DNA from: Plicaturopsis crispa FD-325 SS-3
Taxonomy: Eukaryota > Basidiomycota > Agaricomycetes > Amylocorticiales > Amylocorticiaceae
DNA length: 64,000 nucleotides
Assembly (NCBI GenBank): GCA_000827205.1
Contig: KN832564.1
Coordinates: 538,579-602,578, forward strand
Direction: 5' to 3'
Part shown: one piece after another, positions 20,747 through 36,112 of the stretch
Numbering within the stretch: the stretch's first letter is position 1
How the letters are laid out: every line of letters begins with the position of its first letter
Translations under genes and position numbers: made by a program
Notes under the pieces: model-generated
Told to the model about the DNA's origin: nothing
The model's database searches: none
The model's input: only the letters and a program-made list of their open reading frames with translations

Positions 20747-23710
20747 TCAGCATGCAGTTGCCACAGTAGGCTTTGAGATGGAGCGCACCTTGGCAGTCTC
20801 CAAAGCTGTCTTCGACGCCCTCGGAAGACGGTTGTCAATCCAGCCCAGAATCAGTTGCTTCCGGGTAGGGTGTCTGGTAGCGCTAAACGATGATATTTAG
20901 TTGGACGGAATCTGCATAAGTCATATGGAAATGAGCGTACCTCGGATTTTGTGTAGACGCGGTCTCAAGGGCTTTCGTATTGGCAGCCAAGAATTCGTGG
21001 AGGGAGTTCATGAGCCATTTGTGAACGGACTCGTTGAGGGGGATTTCGACAGGCTTGTGGACAAGATCCATCACTGGAACGGAAGGATGCGTGAGCAAGT
21101 CCTCCCACGACTAGAGAAACGAGACAACTGACTTTTCAGAGACACCGTTATGTCACGGCACCGTTGGATATTGATCATAGACTTGTTCGCGGTTCCCAGT
21201 AAGCTGGCTTTCTCTTCCGCGGCGCAAAGCGTTTGTTGGATTTTCCCTACATAGTGCTATTGATGAGACGTGCAAGAGACCTGACGAAAAGAGGGTACAC
21301 TTACATAGGAGCGGAACGGCAGCCAAGTCGCTGCAGTTAATCGCGTTGGTATATCTTCTTGGTGACCACGGTCCGAAGAGCTCTTTGAGAGTGATGTATT
21401 GCTCGTTTTGACCATCGGATAAATCCTGTCAACAGAAAAGCATGATTAGTAGGAGCTAGAGAGCGTTTAGAGCAACACTACGCACTGCGAAGAGTTCTGA
21501 GCCGTTGCCCATATCCCCCACAAGATTTACGGCGTTCAATACTTCCGTGGAGGCAACACCGACGTAGATGGCCTGGGCGTACGCATAGTTGCGCATTTCA
21601 AGGCATAGCTGAAATAAATATGAGTTAGCGGTACGAAGGGAAGGCGAAGTAGTCGACGTACGCTTGCGACATTGACGAAGCAAGACAATGTCCAAATCCT
21701 GTCAGGAGACGCGGACAAAATGGTCTTTTTCACCCATGCGGTGACAGCGTTCACCATGGAAGCACACGACGCAATGTATTTGCTGGCCTCCTCACCACGC
21801 TGGTGGTTGAAGTAGAAGAGAACAAAGTCTTCCGGCTCCATTTGGCGATGAAGTTGAAACGCGATCCTCGTTAACGCTTGCGCCAACTGCGTGCGGCCCG
21901 TGTCGTTGTACAGGAGGGGGAGGATGACACTGGCGCCGTCGTACGCGATCAAGTCAAGCACTGCCGAGTCGTAGCGCAAAGGAGTCACGAGCTGCAAGCG
22001 CCGCTGAAGGCCATTATCCTTGTGTTGTACGCATTTTTGGAATGCGTCGATGACCATCTGCGACAAGTGACGAGGGACAGACGCGTCCTGAGCAATTTCG
22101 ATGGCGAAGGCTCGGATCTGCGGCAGGAGCTCGTCGTCGGATCTATGGCGCCAGTACAGTTCAAGCCACGCGCAGAGCTGCTGAGCGACCTTGACCTTAC
22201 GAGCGATCGAGTCTCGTTCCCAGACATGTTTCTGCGCGGGGGTGATCTTCCGTGGTGCGGGCTCATAGTACCGAGCGACCAGCTGCTTGTAGACGTCCGA
22301 GGGATGACTGAAGATACGGAAATTGCGGAAGAAGATCTCCTGCAGATCGGGGTCTGCGGATTCGGTGATGGTGTCCGACTCGGTGAGGATTTCCGCCCCG
22401 GTGAGGAGACGCACGATGGCTGGAAGAGTAGCCCCCCTAACCACATTGTCGCGTACGCAGACCTCGTCAGGGTGGCAGACATTCCAGGGACGTGAGACGT
22501 TATCCTTCGCCATGAGATGCTCGGGAAATACAGCAAGAGAGGCCCTGATGCTGAGGGCCTCTGGGCTCGCGCGCGACTGGGGGCGGGTGCCACGCCGCAG
22601 GAATGGCCATAGGCCATTCCTACCGGCCTCGTCATGAGACTGACGCGGTGTCTTTTCGTCGTCGGTCGTGCTGTGGATGTCGCTAGTAGAATTATTAACG
22701 AGCGTCGCTGAGCTGGTGGTTTTGGACAGGAGGGAGCTAGATGCCTTCGAAGACATCAATCGACTTGGGCGCCGAGCGATATCTCGGAGGAAGCTTTTCT
22801 TGACAGGACGTCGCTGGTCCTCCTCCGAAGAGCTCCCACTATGCTTCTCTTCGTCCGTCACGGTGCCTACACTTGGCGGGCCGCTCCGTTGGGCGCTCTC
22901 GCTCGTGTGGGACTGTGATTCAGTGGCATTGAGAGAGGACGAGGGTGACTCTGCGATGGGGCTGTCTTCGAGCTCCTGCTCGACATCCTCGTCGGAGGGT
23001 GGCGTGGGCAAGGGTTTGTTTTTGACGAGTTCGTGCTCAGCGACCTCGAAGAAAGTTCGCAGGTTGTGCATGATCATGTCGACGAAGTCTACAGATTGCG
23101 AGAACGCCTGGTCGCATTCCGGAGGCCCCATTTTGGCCGGCAGGTCGTTAATATGGTTGCGGAATAGCTGTTTCATGAACACGGCCCCATGTTGGGCGAG
23201 GAGGAACGTCGTTGAGATCTGCACGTAGGTAGGCAGCTGCTCCATGGTGCGGACAACTTCGTCAAAGCTGCGGGTGAAGACGTCTGCAACTGCGCGGAGG
23301 GCATCGACGTCGTCGTGGGTAGCGGCGAGTAAGCGGATCAGCTCAACGGCCTGCCGAATGGCTGGGAAACGCTTGTCGAGATCGAAGTTGGAGATGGGTG
23401 CGGTGATATACATAGAGGAAGATGGAGCAACGTCGATGCTCTGGACGTCGGACTCGCCATCTCCGTCAACATCATCACCGCCATCGTTCTGACCGACCGT
23501 CTGTCCTACGGGCTGACGAGAGTGCGTGTGGGAAGTGTGATGAGGTTGTACCCGTGGGCCTACACCCGTCGTCTTACATTTCTGGCCTGAAGAAGACGAG
23601 GGAGGGCGCGCATAGAGAACATGTGGGTGGGGGGCAGCAAGGAGAGATGCAGAATCCATTGAGCGCTTCTTCGCGAGAGGCATAGGCCTACTAATCTTTG
23701 GTGTCGACAT
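20747..23710 (-). CDS. Ras guanine-nucleotide exchange factor
   Basis: A Cdc25-type exchange factor that activates Ras-family GTPases. The first ~400 residues are disordered, rich in Ser/Pro/Asp, with a basic patch (RRPVKKSFLRDIARRPSRLM). RasGEFN follows at roughly 420-555 (VVRGATLPAIVRLLTGAEIL, then FFRNFRIFSHPSDVYKQL). The catalytic RasGEF domain starts near 610: LTRIAFQLHRQMEPEDF, VNAVTAWVKKTIL, LCLEMRNYAYAQAIYVGV, then ELFGPWSPRRYTNAINCSD and VPVMDLVHKPVEIPLNES. At least five introns break the 3' third, and the frame closes at 20747. It differs from yeast Cdc25 in having no visible SH3 domain. Start ATG 23710 opens the only long frame. Confidence 0.85.
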
Positions 23711-25109
23711 GGTAGTAGTGGTTGAGTGAGAAGGTGTCGAGTGTTGGAAGAAATGTTACTGAACACAACCGGAAAAGGAATGTAGACCGTCATCGACGTT
23801 AAACAAGTTTGACGCGCCGCGCGCTTTGATTTCAGGTGGACAATGGCCGTCGGAGTCTTGATTATTCAACGCCCAAGCGAAGGTCCATTGTTCCTTATTG
23901 GCAGTGTTCGCGCGTACGCTTGGACCAGATTGCTAAAGCGTCAAGCGGTGGTTAGAGAAGATTGCTCTATGAATCGGTAAAGTTGGACTGGACCTAAATC
24001 AAAGAAGAGGAATTTGACCTCAGAGTATGATGTCCAGTTCTGTAGAGCCTAGCCAACGTGTACAAGGTCCTGAAAACTTTTCGACGCACTCTGCGACTGT
24101 AAAACAAGATGGATAAGTCTCGTCTACCGTTACGACTTCAGAATGAGGTCCCAACTTCATAGCGAGGTCCTTGCATTTGACGCAAGCGCCGGTCCTTGAG
24201 GAATATTTCCAAAATCGAGCATACAGAGCTGCAATTATGCTAGGATATTTCCTGACATAGCACAACGCACAATACACAACGGCTATATCTTGCGTTTCGC
24301 TCAGCCAGTATACAGAAGAGGACATGGGATTCGAGACACGCACAAGTCATGGACAATTTCACGACATAGAATCGGCGAAGGACGTTGAAAATGGATCTTA
24401 TTTCTGATAGAACTGTACAACAAGTACAGGCAGATGTGCCCTCTGCGCTAAGCTGTGTCATTACCGTAACCATTTTGGAGGACTACTGTGGTATGAGAGC
24501 CAAGTAGACTGGAGATGTGACGATGTCATCTTCATCGTCAGTCTTGACTCGTTGACGTGAATCAGAGCTAGCAGCATAGGGAAAGCTTTTGATTATTGGA
24601 CTATTGGGAATATTCGCAGTGCGCTCACCGATAGACTCTTGCAGGGTATAGGACTATAGGTGACCTCAGTGTTTAGGCAACAGCTAAAGAAAAAGTCGCT
24701 TTACTGTCTACTAGTACAAGTTTTGAGAGGTATCGAGTCGGCGGGAGGTGTTCCGTTTTTCTGCGCCACCGCCACCTGATCATCGACCACAGCCATCGCG
24801 CTAGCGGGATTCTGGCGGGATTACTCAGCTTTCAGGTCCTACCGCTACATTCCATCGTTACTGTGCTAGTTCAACGCTGGTCAAAGGACTCTTTTTTCCT
24901 TACACAGACGCCGCTATCGTGTACAGTGAGTTTTGTAGTGAAAACGCAGCCGCCAAGACCGTTGTAGCCGACTTTGCATCCGGTGAATACCTTCTTCGCA
25001 TGCACTCCGGAGGATGATGCATCTAACAAGTTCGTTGCTCTTTCAAGTACTTTGGGCCTCCAGGTAGAGTCCCATTGAAGGCGGTAGTGTAGGCTGGGCT
25101 TTCGGAACC
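23711..25109. other. Long divergent intergenic region
   Basis: 1.4 kb between the RasGEF (-) and RSP5 (+) starts. A 107-aa minus-strand open frame (24020-24343) has no recognisable domain and weak support. The rest probably holds both promoters and the 5' UTR of RSP5. Confidence 0.45.
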
Positions 25110-27959
<2,850 letters not shown>

Positions 27960-28963
27960 TTGATATTTTTTACCGCGTTAAGTTTTATCGGATCTACTTT
28001 GTAATGAAAACTTCCTCTTCGTCTCTGCTTCATTCATTTGCTCGTGTTGTTTTATCTTGGCCCAATAGTATGCGCTCCTTCAATAATTACTGGCATAGGG
28101 CTAACGAATGATGTATTTGCAATTGCAGCGATTCACCTTGCGAATTCGCGAGCGGCTGTTTCTTGGTGTTGATTTTCAAGGCAGCGCTAACGTCAAGTTT
28201 CAACGCGTCAACAGCGAATCTGTGACAGTAGATTGACTGACCAGTGCTTGTGATTAGTACACTGTGCATCGTCACGTCTCGGCGCTCAGCGCTCAGTGCC
28301 CGCCCCAATCGAATGGCAGCGTGCAACAGCGCTGGCAACGCGATCATCATTTCCGCCGGTACGTGGCTAAACTCTCAACTACAAGCAGAGCATCTGACGT
28401 ATATGCCCTAAATATTCCTTGGCCATACCTTCGAGTCAGCATCCATCTCAGTGTCCAACGTTAGTGGAATGGGGTGAGAGATGTCACCCAACATCCTACT
28501 CGGCCAGGACCAATTTCACGGTAAACGGATATGACATCGTCGCTTTGTTAACCGTCCCTTGCAAACGCCGGCACTTGCAATTGCTCCGGCAACCTCAGGA
28601 CATAGCAGACAGGAAATTGTTGACGGAGATAGTAACCACGGTTCGGCTTGATTGAAATGTACCTAGAAATGTTATGGTACGATTTCATTATTCTGTCGAA
28701 ACTGACATGATCTTTGCTAATTTTACTCGAGCCCTAAATGCTAGGAACCGCAAGGTGAATATTCACCATTCGCAGCTCTCCTTCCTGTCCCTTCTCTCCC
28801 AACGCTTTCCGACTGCAGTGAGTCATTTTCTACCCCTTCCAACAAGACCAAAATCCACATCCTACCCAACGCGGAGCGTTGCCTTTGGGATCGAGCTTAG
28901 CTATGAGCTGCTTTTTATTGAGATCAGGCTGACCGACTTGTCCTCTATTTCAGGACCTAAAAA
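27960..28963. other. Intergenic spacer
   Basis: About 1 kb between RSP5 and ERG6, both on the plus strand. No supported gene. The last ~200 bp is pyrimidine-rich (28780-28860), as expected for a fungal promoter. Confidence 0.5.
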
Positions 28964-30233
28964 ATGGCATCGACCGATGTAATAGTCCATGGCCAAGGCG
29001 ATGGCCGCCAGGAAAAGCGCATCGGGAACTACACCGATTTCTGGCAGAAGGATATCTCAAAGGACACCACCGTGGAAAAGAGCAACCGCGTTGACAACTA
29101 CACCGACGTTATCAACGGTGAATTTTTCCTCGTACTCCATTCCGAGGAGAAGCTGACCAAAAGTCCATAGGCTACTACGACGGTGCGACGCAGCTGTACG
29201 AGTACGCCTGGGCACAGTCGTTCCACTTCTCGCGATTCGCCAAGGGCGAGGCGTTTGCGGCCTCGCTCGCGCGCCACGAGCACTATCTTGCCGCACAGAT
29301 GAAGCTGCGCCCGGGGATGAAGGTCCTCGACGTGGGGTGTGGTGTCGGGGGACCGGCGCGCGAGATTGCGCGCTTTTCGGACGTGCAGATCGTGGGCCTG
29401 AATAATAACGCGTATCAGGTTGGCCGCGCGCGCACGCACACCAAGAACCATCGCATGGAGAACCAGGTCACTTTTGTCCAAGGCGACTTCATGAAGCTGT
29501 CCGAACAGTTTGGTGAAAACTCGTTCGACGCCGGTGCGCAGCATGCAATTTTTCGTCGTCATCGTTTGCTAACAAGTGCACCGCTAGTTTACGCTATCGA
29601 GGCGACTGTTCATGCACCGACATGGGAAGGGGTCTACGGCGAGATCTTGAAGGTGCTCAAACCCGGAGGAGTCGTGAGTTCACCTTCATACTGCAATAAG
29701 TGCTCTACACTGACTTGCGCCTTTCAGTTCGGTGTATATGAGTGGGTCATGACTGATACCTGGGACCCGAGCATCCCCGAGCACAAGGCCCTCGCGCACG
29801 CCATAGAGTTCGGAAACGGCATTCCTGAAATGCGGCCGTTGTCGACGGCGCGCGAGGCGCTGAAGGCCGTCGGCTTCCAGATTGAGCACGAGGAAGATCT
29901 CGCGGAGCGCAAGGACGTCGTGCCGTGGTACTACCCGCTCGAAGGCGATATATTCAAGGCGCAGACCGCATGGGACTACTTCACCGTGTGGCGGATGAGC
30001 ACGAGCGGCAAATTCGTTACGCACAATGCTATGTGGGTCATGGAGTCCCTTGGCTTCGTTCCCAAAGGGACTGGACAGGTTGGCGATGCACTGAAGGTTG
30101 CGGCTAACGCCCTTGTCGCGGGTGGTCAATCCAAGGTATGCATGTGTCTGCCTTCTTTGCTCGATAGATACTCATGCCTCCGTAGCTCTTCACTCCGATG
30201 TATCTCGTCATTAGCAGGAAACCGTTAAACTAG
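28964..30233 (+). CDS. ERG6: Sterol 24-C-methyltransferase
   Basis: Transfers a methyl group from S-adenosylmethionine to C-24 of the sterol side chain in ergosterol synthesis, on ER or lipid-droplet membranes. Landmarks: RIGNYTDFWQKD, the family block YYDGATQLYEYAWAQSFHFS, SAM motif I VLDVGCGVGGPAREIARF, YAIEATVHAP, and EILKVLKPGGVFGVYEWVMT. The C-terminal sterol-binding part includes KDVVPWYYPLEGDIFKAQ. Four introns lie near 29117-29169, 29531-29586, 29673-29727 and 30136-30184. The frame ends at PMYLVISRKPLN. Length (about 345 aa) is close to the usual size. The ATG at 28964 gives the normal N-terminus. Confidence 0.96.
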
Positions 30234-30682
30234 AGGCAATTCTTTACATACCCTATATATTTCTTGTTAATTCTCATCCTTCACACATCGACGCCGAATG
30301 CTGAGTCTCGTCTCCTAATTTAGCCCCAGTACTAGTATCGCGTACACTAGTGAAGGAAATTTGACTGGCCACGCATTCTGAATATTGCATGTCGTTGTGA
30401 GGATTTGAGGTGTGCATTGAAAATGTCATGTTGGTGGGTATGTGCAGGGGAGTTGACCGTATATGTACTATGCTATTATTAACAACAATTATGTAGGTAG
30501 CTTGAGGCGGAAGCATGAGGGATATAAAGACAGACATTGTCGCAATGTGTGCTGGCAGACGGATGCCAGTCCATCCACAGTTGGTTGAAGGAAACGGTGG
30601 AGGGCTCAGAGAGAGTGCCGCAGCCACAATCAAGAAAATCGAAAACGAAGTCCAATCAATCATAAAAAAAAGTGATTTGAGC
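30234..30682. other. Convergent 3' spacer
   Basis: Between the 3' ends of ERG6 and the hypothetical gene on the minus strand. Minus-strand frames remain open in part but show no domain; no supported gene. Confidence 0.45.
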
Positions 30683-31938
30683 TCACACACCAACCTCCTT
30701 CTCGTCACTTGGAGCACTCCAAGTGGAGAAGCGATTGCCGATCGTTGCCCCATCCCAATCCACCTCTCCTTCATCGGTTCCCTCCGCTTCCCTGTCAATA
30801 CAGGTGAGGTTGGAGTCTCTTCTCTCTTCGGACGCGGCTGCGGTCTGCACAGGGAAGGGGACACCGCCAGGCAGATGCGTTATCACGGAAGGGCATCCAG
30901 GTTGAATGATTGACCCGCCCGGGAGCCCGAGCGTCCAATCTTCCTTCGGCTCCGCATCCTCTAGACCTGCATCCCGCTGGGCAGCCGCCGCGTTGAGTGC
31001 AGCCGATCGTGCAGAGAGGGAGGACGGGTCTGGGAGAGACAGCGTCCAGTCTCCATGGGCAAATTCGTTGGAGCGACCGCGCCTGAGGGGCCCCGGTTTA
31101 AGCCTACCGGGGTTGAGGGTGCGTTCCGCGTCGAGAGAGACGTGGCGTATCCGTGGGTTGGGAGCGAGAGTGATGGTAATGGGTGGAGGGTCAGGAAAGT
31201 GCGTAGGTCGAGAGCAACACTGCACCCGAGGAGAAGAAAGTGATAGCGGAGACATGGGTGTTGTAGGGTATGGGGTAGAAGCAGCGGTACTGGGAGTACG
31301 CGGGGACATTGACGACGCTGCACTGGTACTTTTGAGATCTCGCGCGGAGCGAGAATGGAACAAAGAAGCATGTTTTCGCGTAGGACTCGCTGAGGTCGTT
31401 TCAGGGGATGTGGGGGCGGAGCGGAGGGTTATGAGGGATCGGGATTTTGAGAGCGATATTGCGCGCCACTTTGCTTTGTGACCTGGGGGAGAGTGCTTTT
31501 CTTCCCTCGCCCGTGGACGAAGTTTTGCTGTATCCGCGTCGTCCTTCGTCATCTTTTCGTATTGACGAAGTCAGCACCGGCCGACTGAGCTATTGGAGAA
31601 ATTGTGGCACGTACACTCAAGAAGGAGTCCCCATATTGCTGACGCCGCACCTTTGTGCTGTTCTTAGTGCGGTTGTATATGCCGAGCAATCCGTCGATAG
31701 CGTTGACATTCAGTTCTGACGTGTGCTCCTCCGCATGTGCGGTGTCAGGGAAGGGAACTCGGGACGCAGAACGCGTACGTGAGGAGGAGGACGCATGATC
31801 GTTCTTCTTGGTCCCAGTGTTTGGTACAATCTTGGCTGCGCGCGACTGCAGAGATTTTAGAGAGGGAAGGGTGAATCGTGTGCGTGGCTCGCGACTTCGA
31901 CTCTGGCAGCGTGGGCGGGGGTGTTCAGCGACGGACAT
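30683..31938 (-). CDS. Disordered hypothetical protein with DWTL motifs
   Basis: No family recognised. Two long minus-strand frames appear to form one gene: MSVAEHPRPRCQ at 31938, through a segment ending YNRTKNSTKVRRQQYGDSFL, spliced (donor near 31614, acceptor near 31533) to KLRPRAREEKHSPPG and the 3' frame. The product is about 390 aa and rich in Ser, Pro, Thr and Arg with little hydrophobic content, so it is probably disordered. Two similar short motifs, DWTLSLPDPSS and DWTLGLPGGS, lie 43 residues apart and look like repeated linear binding motifs. Several RxxSxS patches could be kinase sites. Expression is plausible from codon structure, but function is unknown. The splice junction is inferred. 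Confidence 0.6.
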
Positions 31939-32541
31939 GATGATGGCGGGGGCGAAAAGTCCTGCCCAGCGCCACGCCGGTGGGGTGCAATATATGCCTA
32001 TCCGAATTGTCGTTAGCGTCGGGCGCGGTAAAAAAACACAAGGCGAGACAAATGTGATTTTTACTTCATTTTCCAAAGCTTTTTCGGTCAGCGTTATAAA
32101 CAGGTACCCGTTTGTACCCTTTTGGGGGAACCCGTACTAGCGTATAACATCTGATCCCGTCAGTTGCCGTAATGTTTGGGCTTCACCTTAAGCTTGATCT
32201 TACCGAGGAAACATTCTCGGTCTTCGCTCAATTAAATAGGGCGCTCAGCGCTCATCTTTGCAGCATACAGGATAGCACTTGACTAGCACCCGCCGGCGGC
32301 GAGCTGGCTAACGCTAAAAGGTTTCCGCTCCGTTCGCGGTATGAGTTGCTTGACACGAGTCGGACGTTAAAGAGTGCGATTTAATTAAACATCTAGTGAT
32401 GATTGTATGACGAGGAAGCAATGCATAGAATTACAGTGAGTGGATGAGCCAGTGCAGCATGAAACGGATGGTATGATGAAAAAAGGGAATAAAAATAATG
32501 CAAAGAGTGTGAATGCGATCGACAATGCGACGAGAGAAAGG
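31939..32541. other. Intergenic spacer
   Basis: No coding signal. It includes an AT-rich stretch (32370-32510) near the 3' end of the kinase gene and a short GC-rich CGCCGGCGG stretch near 32290. Confidence 0.5.
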
Positions 32542-34154
32542 TCATTGCGCGGTAATAGGCGTCATGCGGAATGTCGCTAGCAAGCGCGAAGAAAGTTTGG
32601 TGTCCTTGAATGGACGCAAGGCCTTTTTGGGGAAGGCCTGTGCGAGTGGGTCGGTGGCTAGACCGCCATGCTTCGCAGCGCCCCCACGCCGAATTTGGAC
32701 ATGGGAAAAGTTATCGGGGGTCTCGATCGATGCATCGGAGTTGTTGAGCGATGAATCGGAGTCTGAGCTGGTATCGGACGAGGATGCGCAGGGAGGAGAG
32801 ACGGCAAGCCAAGCGCCGTCCGACTCAAGCTCGAAGGCAGAGGGCTCGCAGGTCATGTTGCATGGTGGGTAATCCGCTGAGGGCGTCTCTGCTGGATTCT
32901 CTGGCGCGTAGTGCATGCCGGGGCCATCCAGGCGGACCGGCGTATCCGCACAGGAGTCGTTGCTCCAGCAGGAGCGGACCTCCTTGGCTGCGCGCCGCTT
33001 GTTTCGCGGGCGTTTCGTGGAGGGCCGCGGCGGTTTCGAGGCCTTCTCCCATGGACAGTATGCAAGTCCATTCTCGAAGACAACGCCCTCGCAGTAGAAT
33101 TTCTTGACGCGCTGCAGAGCTTCGCGAAGGTCGACTAGTGTCATCCGCCAGCGCCAGTCGACATCGAGCATGTGGATGAGGATGTCGTTGATTTCATCCG
33201 AGATGGGAAGAACGGAGGGCAAAAACCCAGAAGGGTTCGCCATGTACTCGACAAAGGAGGGGTCGGTCTTGGAGGCGGAAGTCCAGGCACTACGTCTGAA
33301 ACTGAGCGTGAGTAGGAGGTACAAGAGGAGCGGGACAGGGCCATGTACATACCCAGTGAGAGTATTGATGAACACGATCGCGAGCGACCAAACGTCGTTT
33401 GCGCATGAAGAATAGTCTCCGGTAGCAGAGAAATCTGCGGTAAAGCACTCTGCAAAGATGAGTGTCAATAAAAGCTTTCGGCACCTCGAAGAGAGTAGAA
33501 ACATACCTGGGCTCATGTGCGCGAGACTCCCTGTATGATAGTCCTCACTGTACAAATCAGTGGTGGACAGTCCGAAGTCGGTAAGGCAGAGCCGTCGACC
33601 GCCATCTGCAGGAGCATGAGTTAATAACAAGAACGAGGCCACGAGCGATGGCACATACCGAAACACAATACATTCTCAGGCTTGATGTCGCGGTGATACA
33701 CACCCACAGAATGGCAGTGTTCAACCGCATCGACGAGTTGTAGGAAGACGTCTCGCAGAAGTGCGTTCCTGCCCAGATAGCGTCCGTGATCGGATATTTG
33801 AGCGTACAAGTCGCCCTCGGACGAAAGCTCGGTTGCTATGTATGTATATCCATGCGATTTGATCACGCCGTGGAATCCACACACGCCGGGGTGCGAGGAC
33901 TCTGATGCGCGACGGTGCATTTCGATCTCGTGTGCATGCAGCTGCTGGTGGAGCCGATCTTGCGCATTGTGGATGAGGCATTTGAATGCGTACGCGGTGC
34001 GTTGAGGTGAAGTAGTGTCGACCGCGCGATACACGACGGCGAAGCCGCCGGTGCCGAGAACCTCAACGAGCTCGAAGCGGTCGTTGATGAGGGTGCCGAG
34101 GGGTGGTGGGCTGCGAAGCGTTGCAGCCTTATGAGAAGACGTTCTGTAAGACAT
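32542..34154 (-). CDS. Ran1/Sks1-like Ser/Thr protein kinase
   Basis: A eukaryotic protein kinase of about 480 aa. Subdomains in order: glycine loop LGTGGFAVVYRAV, ATP Lys in YAFKCL, catalytic loop VYHRDIKPENVL, Mg loop LTDFGLST, then an activation segment YHTGSLAHMSP-ECF, and CANDVWSLAIVF. The HRDIKPENVL plus GS..HMSPEC pattern resembles the fungal Ran1/Pat1, Sks1 and Vhs1 group, which regulates meiosis entry and nutrient or salt responses. After the kinase domain comes a basic KRPRNKRRAAK stretch (possible nuclear signal) and an acidic Ser-rich tail (SSSDTSSDSDSSL). Introns interrupt the domain at about 33655, 33605, 33500, 33450 and 33350. Start ATG 34154 precedes the kinase domain by 25 residues. 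Confidence 0.85.
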
Positions 34155-34237
34155 TCTGAGTGACTAGCTAGATGGAGGCTACAGTGGGCGTAGAGAGACC
34201 GGCTACATACCGAAGCTACTTAAACAAAACTGACCGT

Positions 34238-34270
34238 AGGTCGATTTGAGGTCGATCTGAGGTCGATCCC
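34238..34270. repeat. Three tandem 11-bp units
   Basis: AGGTCGATTTG, AGGTCGATCTG and AGGTCGATCCC lie head to tail without spacer, 84-116 bp upstream of the kinase ATG. The position suits a transcription-factor binding cluster, but it could be simple slippage. Confidence 0.6.
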
Positions 34271-35190
34271 GGGAAAAGCAGGTGATAGGATGACAATGAC
34301 CTCACGGTCATCGTCTAGATCATTCAAGTATGCACTCAACGCTATCGCGTCCGGCGTAGAGAATGTTGATTGGCGAGAGCGCAGGTCTGAACTGAGCACG
34401 GAGAGGATTGGGAGCATTCATGATGGCCTGGCTGCCTGAATCCATCTAAGTGCAAACGGTCTGGAGGTCAATCCAGGCTGCAATGATGTTCGGCCTTGAA
34501 CTGGCCCAGTTATTTGCGATAAGGCGAGAGTCCGGCGTGGTAGACGGTCTATTGCGGCGTGCGGTCTGGGGCAACAAGAACTGGCCAGCCAATCAGATGC
34601 AGCTTCATATGTCCGTTCTCGCTTTGGGCCCGGTCAAGGCGGGCGTGAACATGATAAGCAGCTATGACTGATCCGAGTTCGTGAATACAGACATCCAAGC
34701 GTACATATGGATATAAGCAGTCGACGAATGTCGCAGGCAGCCAGCGCGAGACTGAACAAGTGGGAGGTTAGCTGAGCTGGTGGGAGCAGAGAGAAGAATA
34801 CTGAAGAAAAGCGTTTGGAAATTGAATCAAGGAAAATATTTCCTTTTTGGCCTAGACCCAACGGCATGATCGCGGACATTGAACGTTATATCCACCGCCA
34901 AGTTCCCGCCACCACCTTTTGACCACCTTCAAGTTCGAACTTGCTTTCTGTGGTAAGTATACCGTGACATTCCCTCGTACACGATGACATACTCGAAAAC
35001 GCCACTCATGCCAGCCATCCATTGCAAATTTCCGCGCACTCTATTTGGTCACCGAGCACGACAACCCACATGTCAATGCTACTAGGCTAAGCGCCCCTGG
35101 TATGGACTGCGCTAGAAATGGCCGGCTCGATGATATGATTGTCTCCCGCAGGCTTGTCCAAACCGGTGAGTGATTTATCTTGCCTGATCG

Positions 35191-35367
35191 GTCACAGTTG
35201 CTTGGCTGCAAGAGATTTCTGCAGCCTATCAGCTTGCCCTCGACGATGACACGAGCGGCAGCGTCACCACGGATCGACTTCTCTGCAGCTCTTCCTCAGT
35301 GATGAACAGTTTCGACCCGAGACCATCTGGATCTCTGGGTTGGATTAGGTCTACACAGAGGTACTGA
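35191..35367 (+). pseudogene. Possible EF-hand gene relic
   Basis: An open stretch translates as VTVAWLQEISAAYQLALDDD and continues with an EF-hand-like loop, DDDTSGSVTTDR. The loop has Asp at 1 and 3, Ser at 5, Gly at 6 and Val at 8, but Arg where the bidentate Glu should be. Downstream, SFDPRPSGSLGWI resembles the RPxxWSLxxWIAYW block of a large EF-hand-containing family in Agaricomycetes. The frame stops soon after, and no flanking exons were found. It is a broken remnant or a mis-split exon; family recognition is from memory. Confidence 0.3.
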
Positions 35368-36112
35368 CACGAGCCTGTCATCTTGATTCTTGGGTATGAC
35401 TGCAACGTTGACGCCGACCGTTTCGCTTCGCGGGAGTACCTCGTCACGGTTGCGTCCACGGCATAAGGACAAATCTCTATCCCACTTGCTTTGGGGCGTC
35501 AGCCATAGGTCAGGCTGCCTTTCTGCGAGGGAGTATTCATGAGGTAGCCTATCACTGTGCGGATGGAACGCGCTGACTAGATCCACTGCCCGGAAAGGTC
35601 GGGTCATTGACTTGGATTGAAAGCGCGTAGAAATGTTACGAGCCACGAGCCGTTTGGTGAGTGAAGCATGGCCTGATCCATCAATTTTACGCACTGACGG
35701 CGGTCTGCAATGCTACTACTGTGTGTGGAACTCAGTGGAGAAGTCTCCAAACGTAGGCCGCGCCGATGTAGTAGCCTTGCTAAGTAAAATGTATGCGCAC
35801 CATGGGTTCCACTCTATGCAGTCAATATGCAGTCGATGTATTACTATGCCCTCGTTACCACGCGCTACACTCCTCTTGTACTATATTTATGCGACATACC
35901 TTCTGCAGGCATGGGCACTATTCGATGGCTGTGTTGGACATCGACCGCCTACTTACAGTCTACTTACCTGCCAGGTTGCCACCAAGTTCGAACGCAGCGG
36001 CGGCCCCTGAACGTGACCGCGTCTCTCGAATTTCCACTTGCCTTACACTTTCATCTTGTTGTACCGCAATCTCTACTTTCTACGAACCACTTGACCATTG
36101 CCAGCAGCTAGA

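Larger units (their letters stand above)
34155..36112. other. Gene-poor region
   Basis: About 2 kb with no intact gene I can support. It holds an 11-bp tandem repeat (34238-34270) near the kinase start and a possible EF-hand gene relic (35191-35367). Open frames at 35296-35694 (minus) and 35633-36010 (plus) show no domains. Confidence 0.5.

Noticed and set aside
24020-24343. 107-aa minus-strand open frame
   Set aside because: No domain, no splice partners and no codon pattern like its neighbours; it may be chance.
35296-35694. 132-aa minus-strand frame in the gene-poor gap
   Set aside because: It is antisense to the EF-hand-like stretch and shows no domain.
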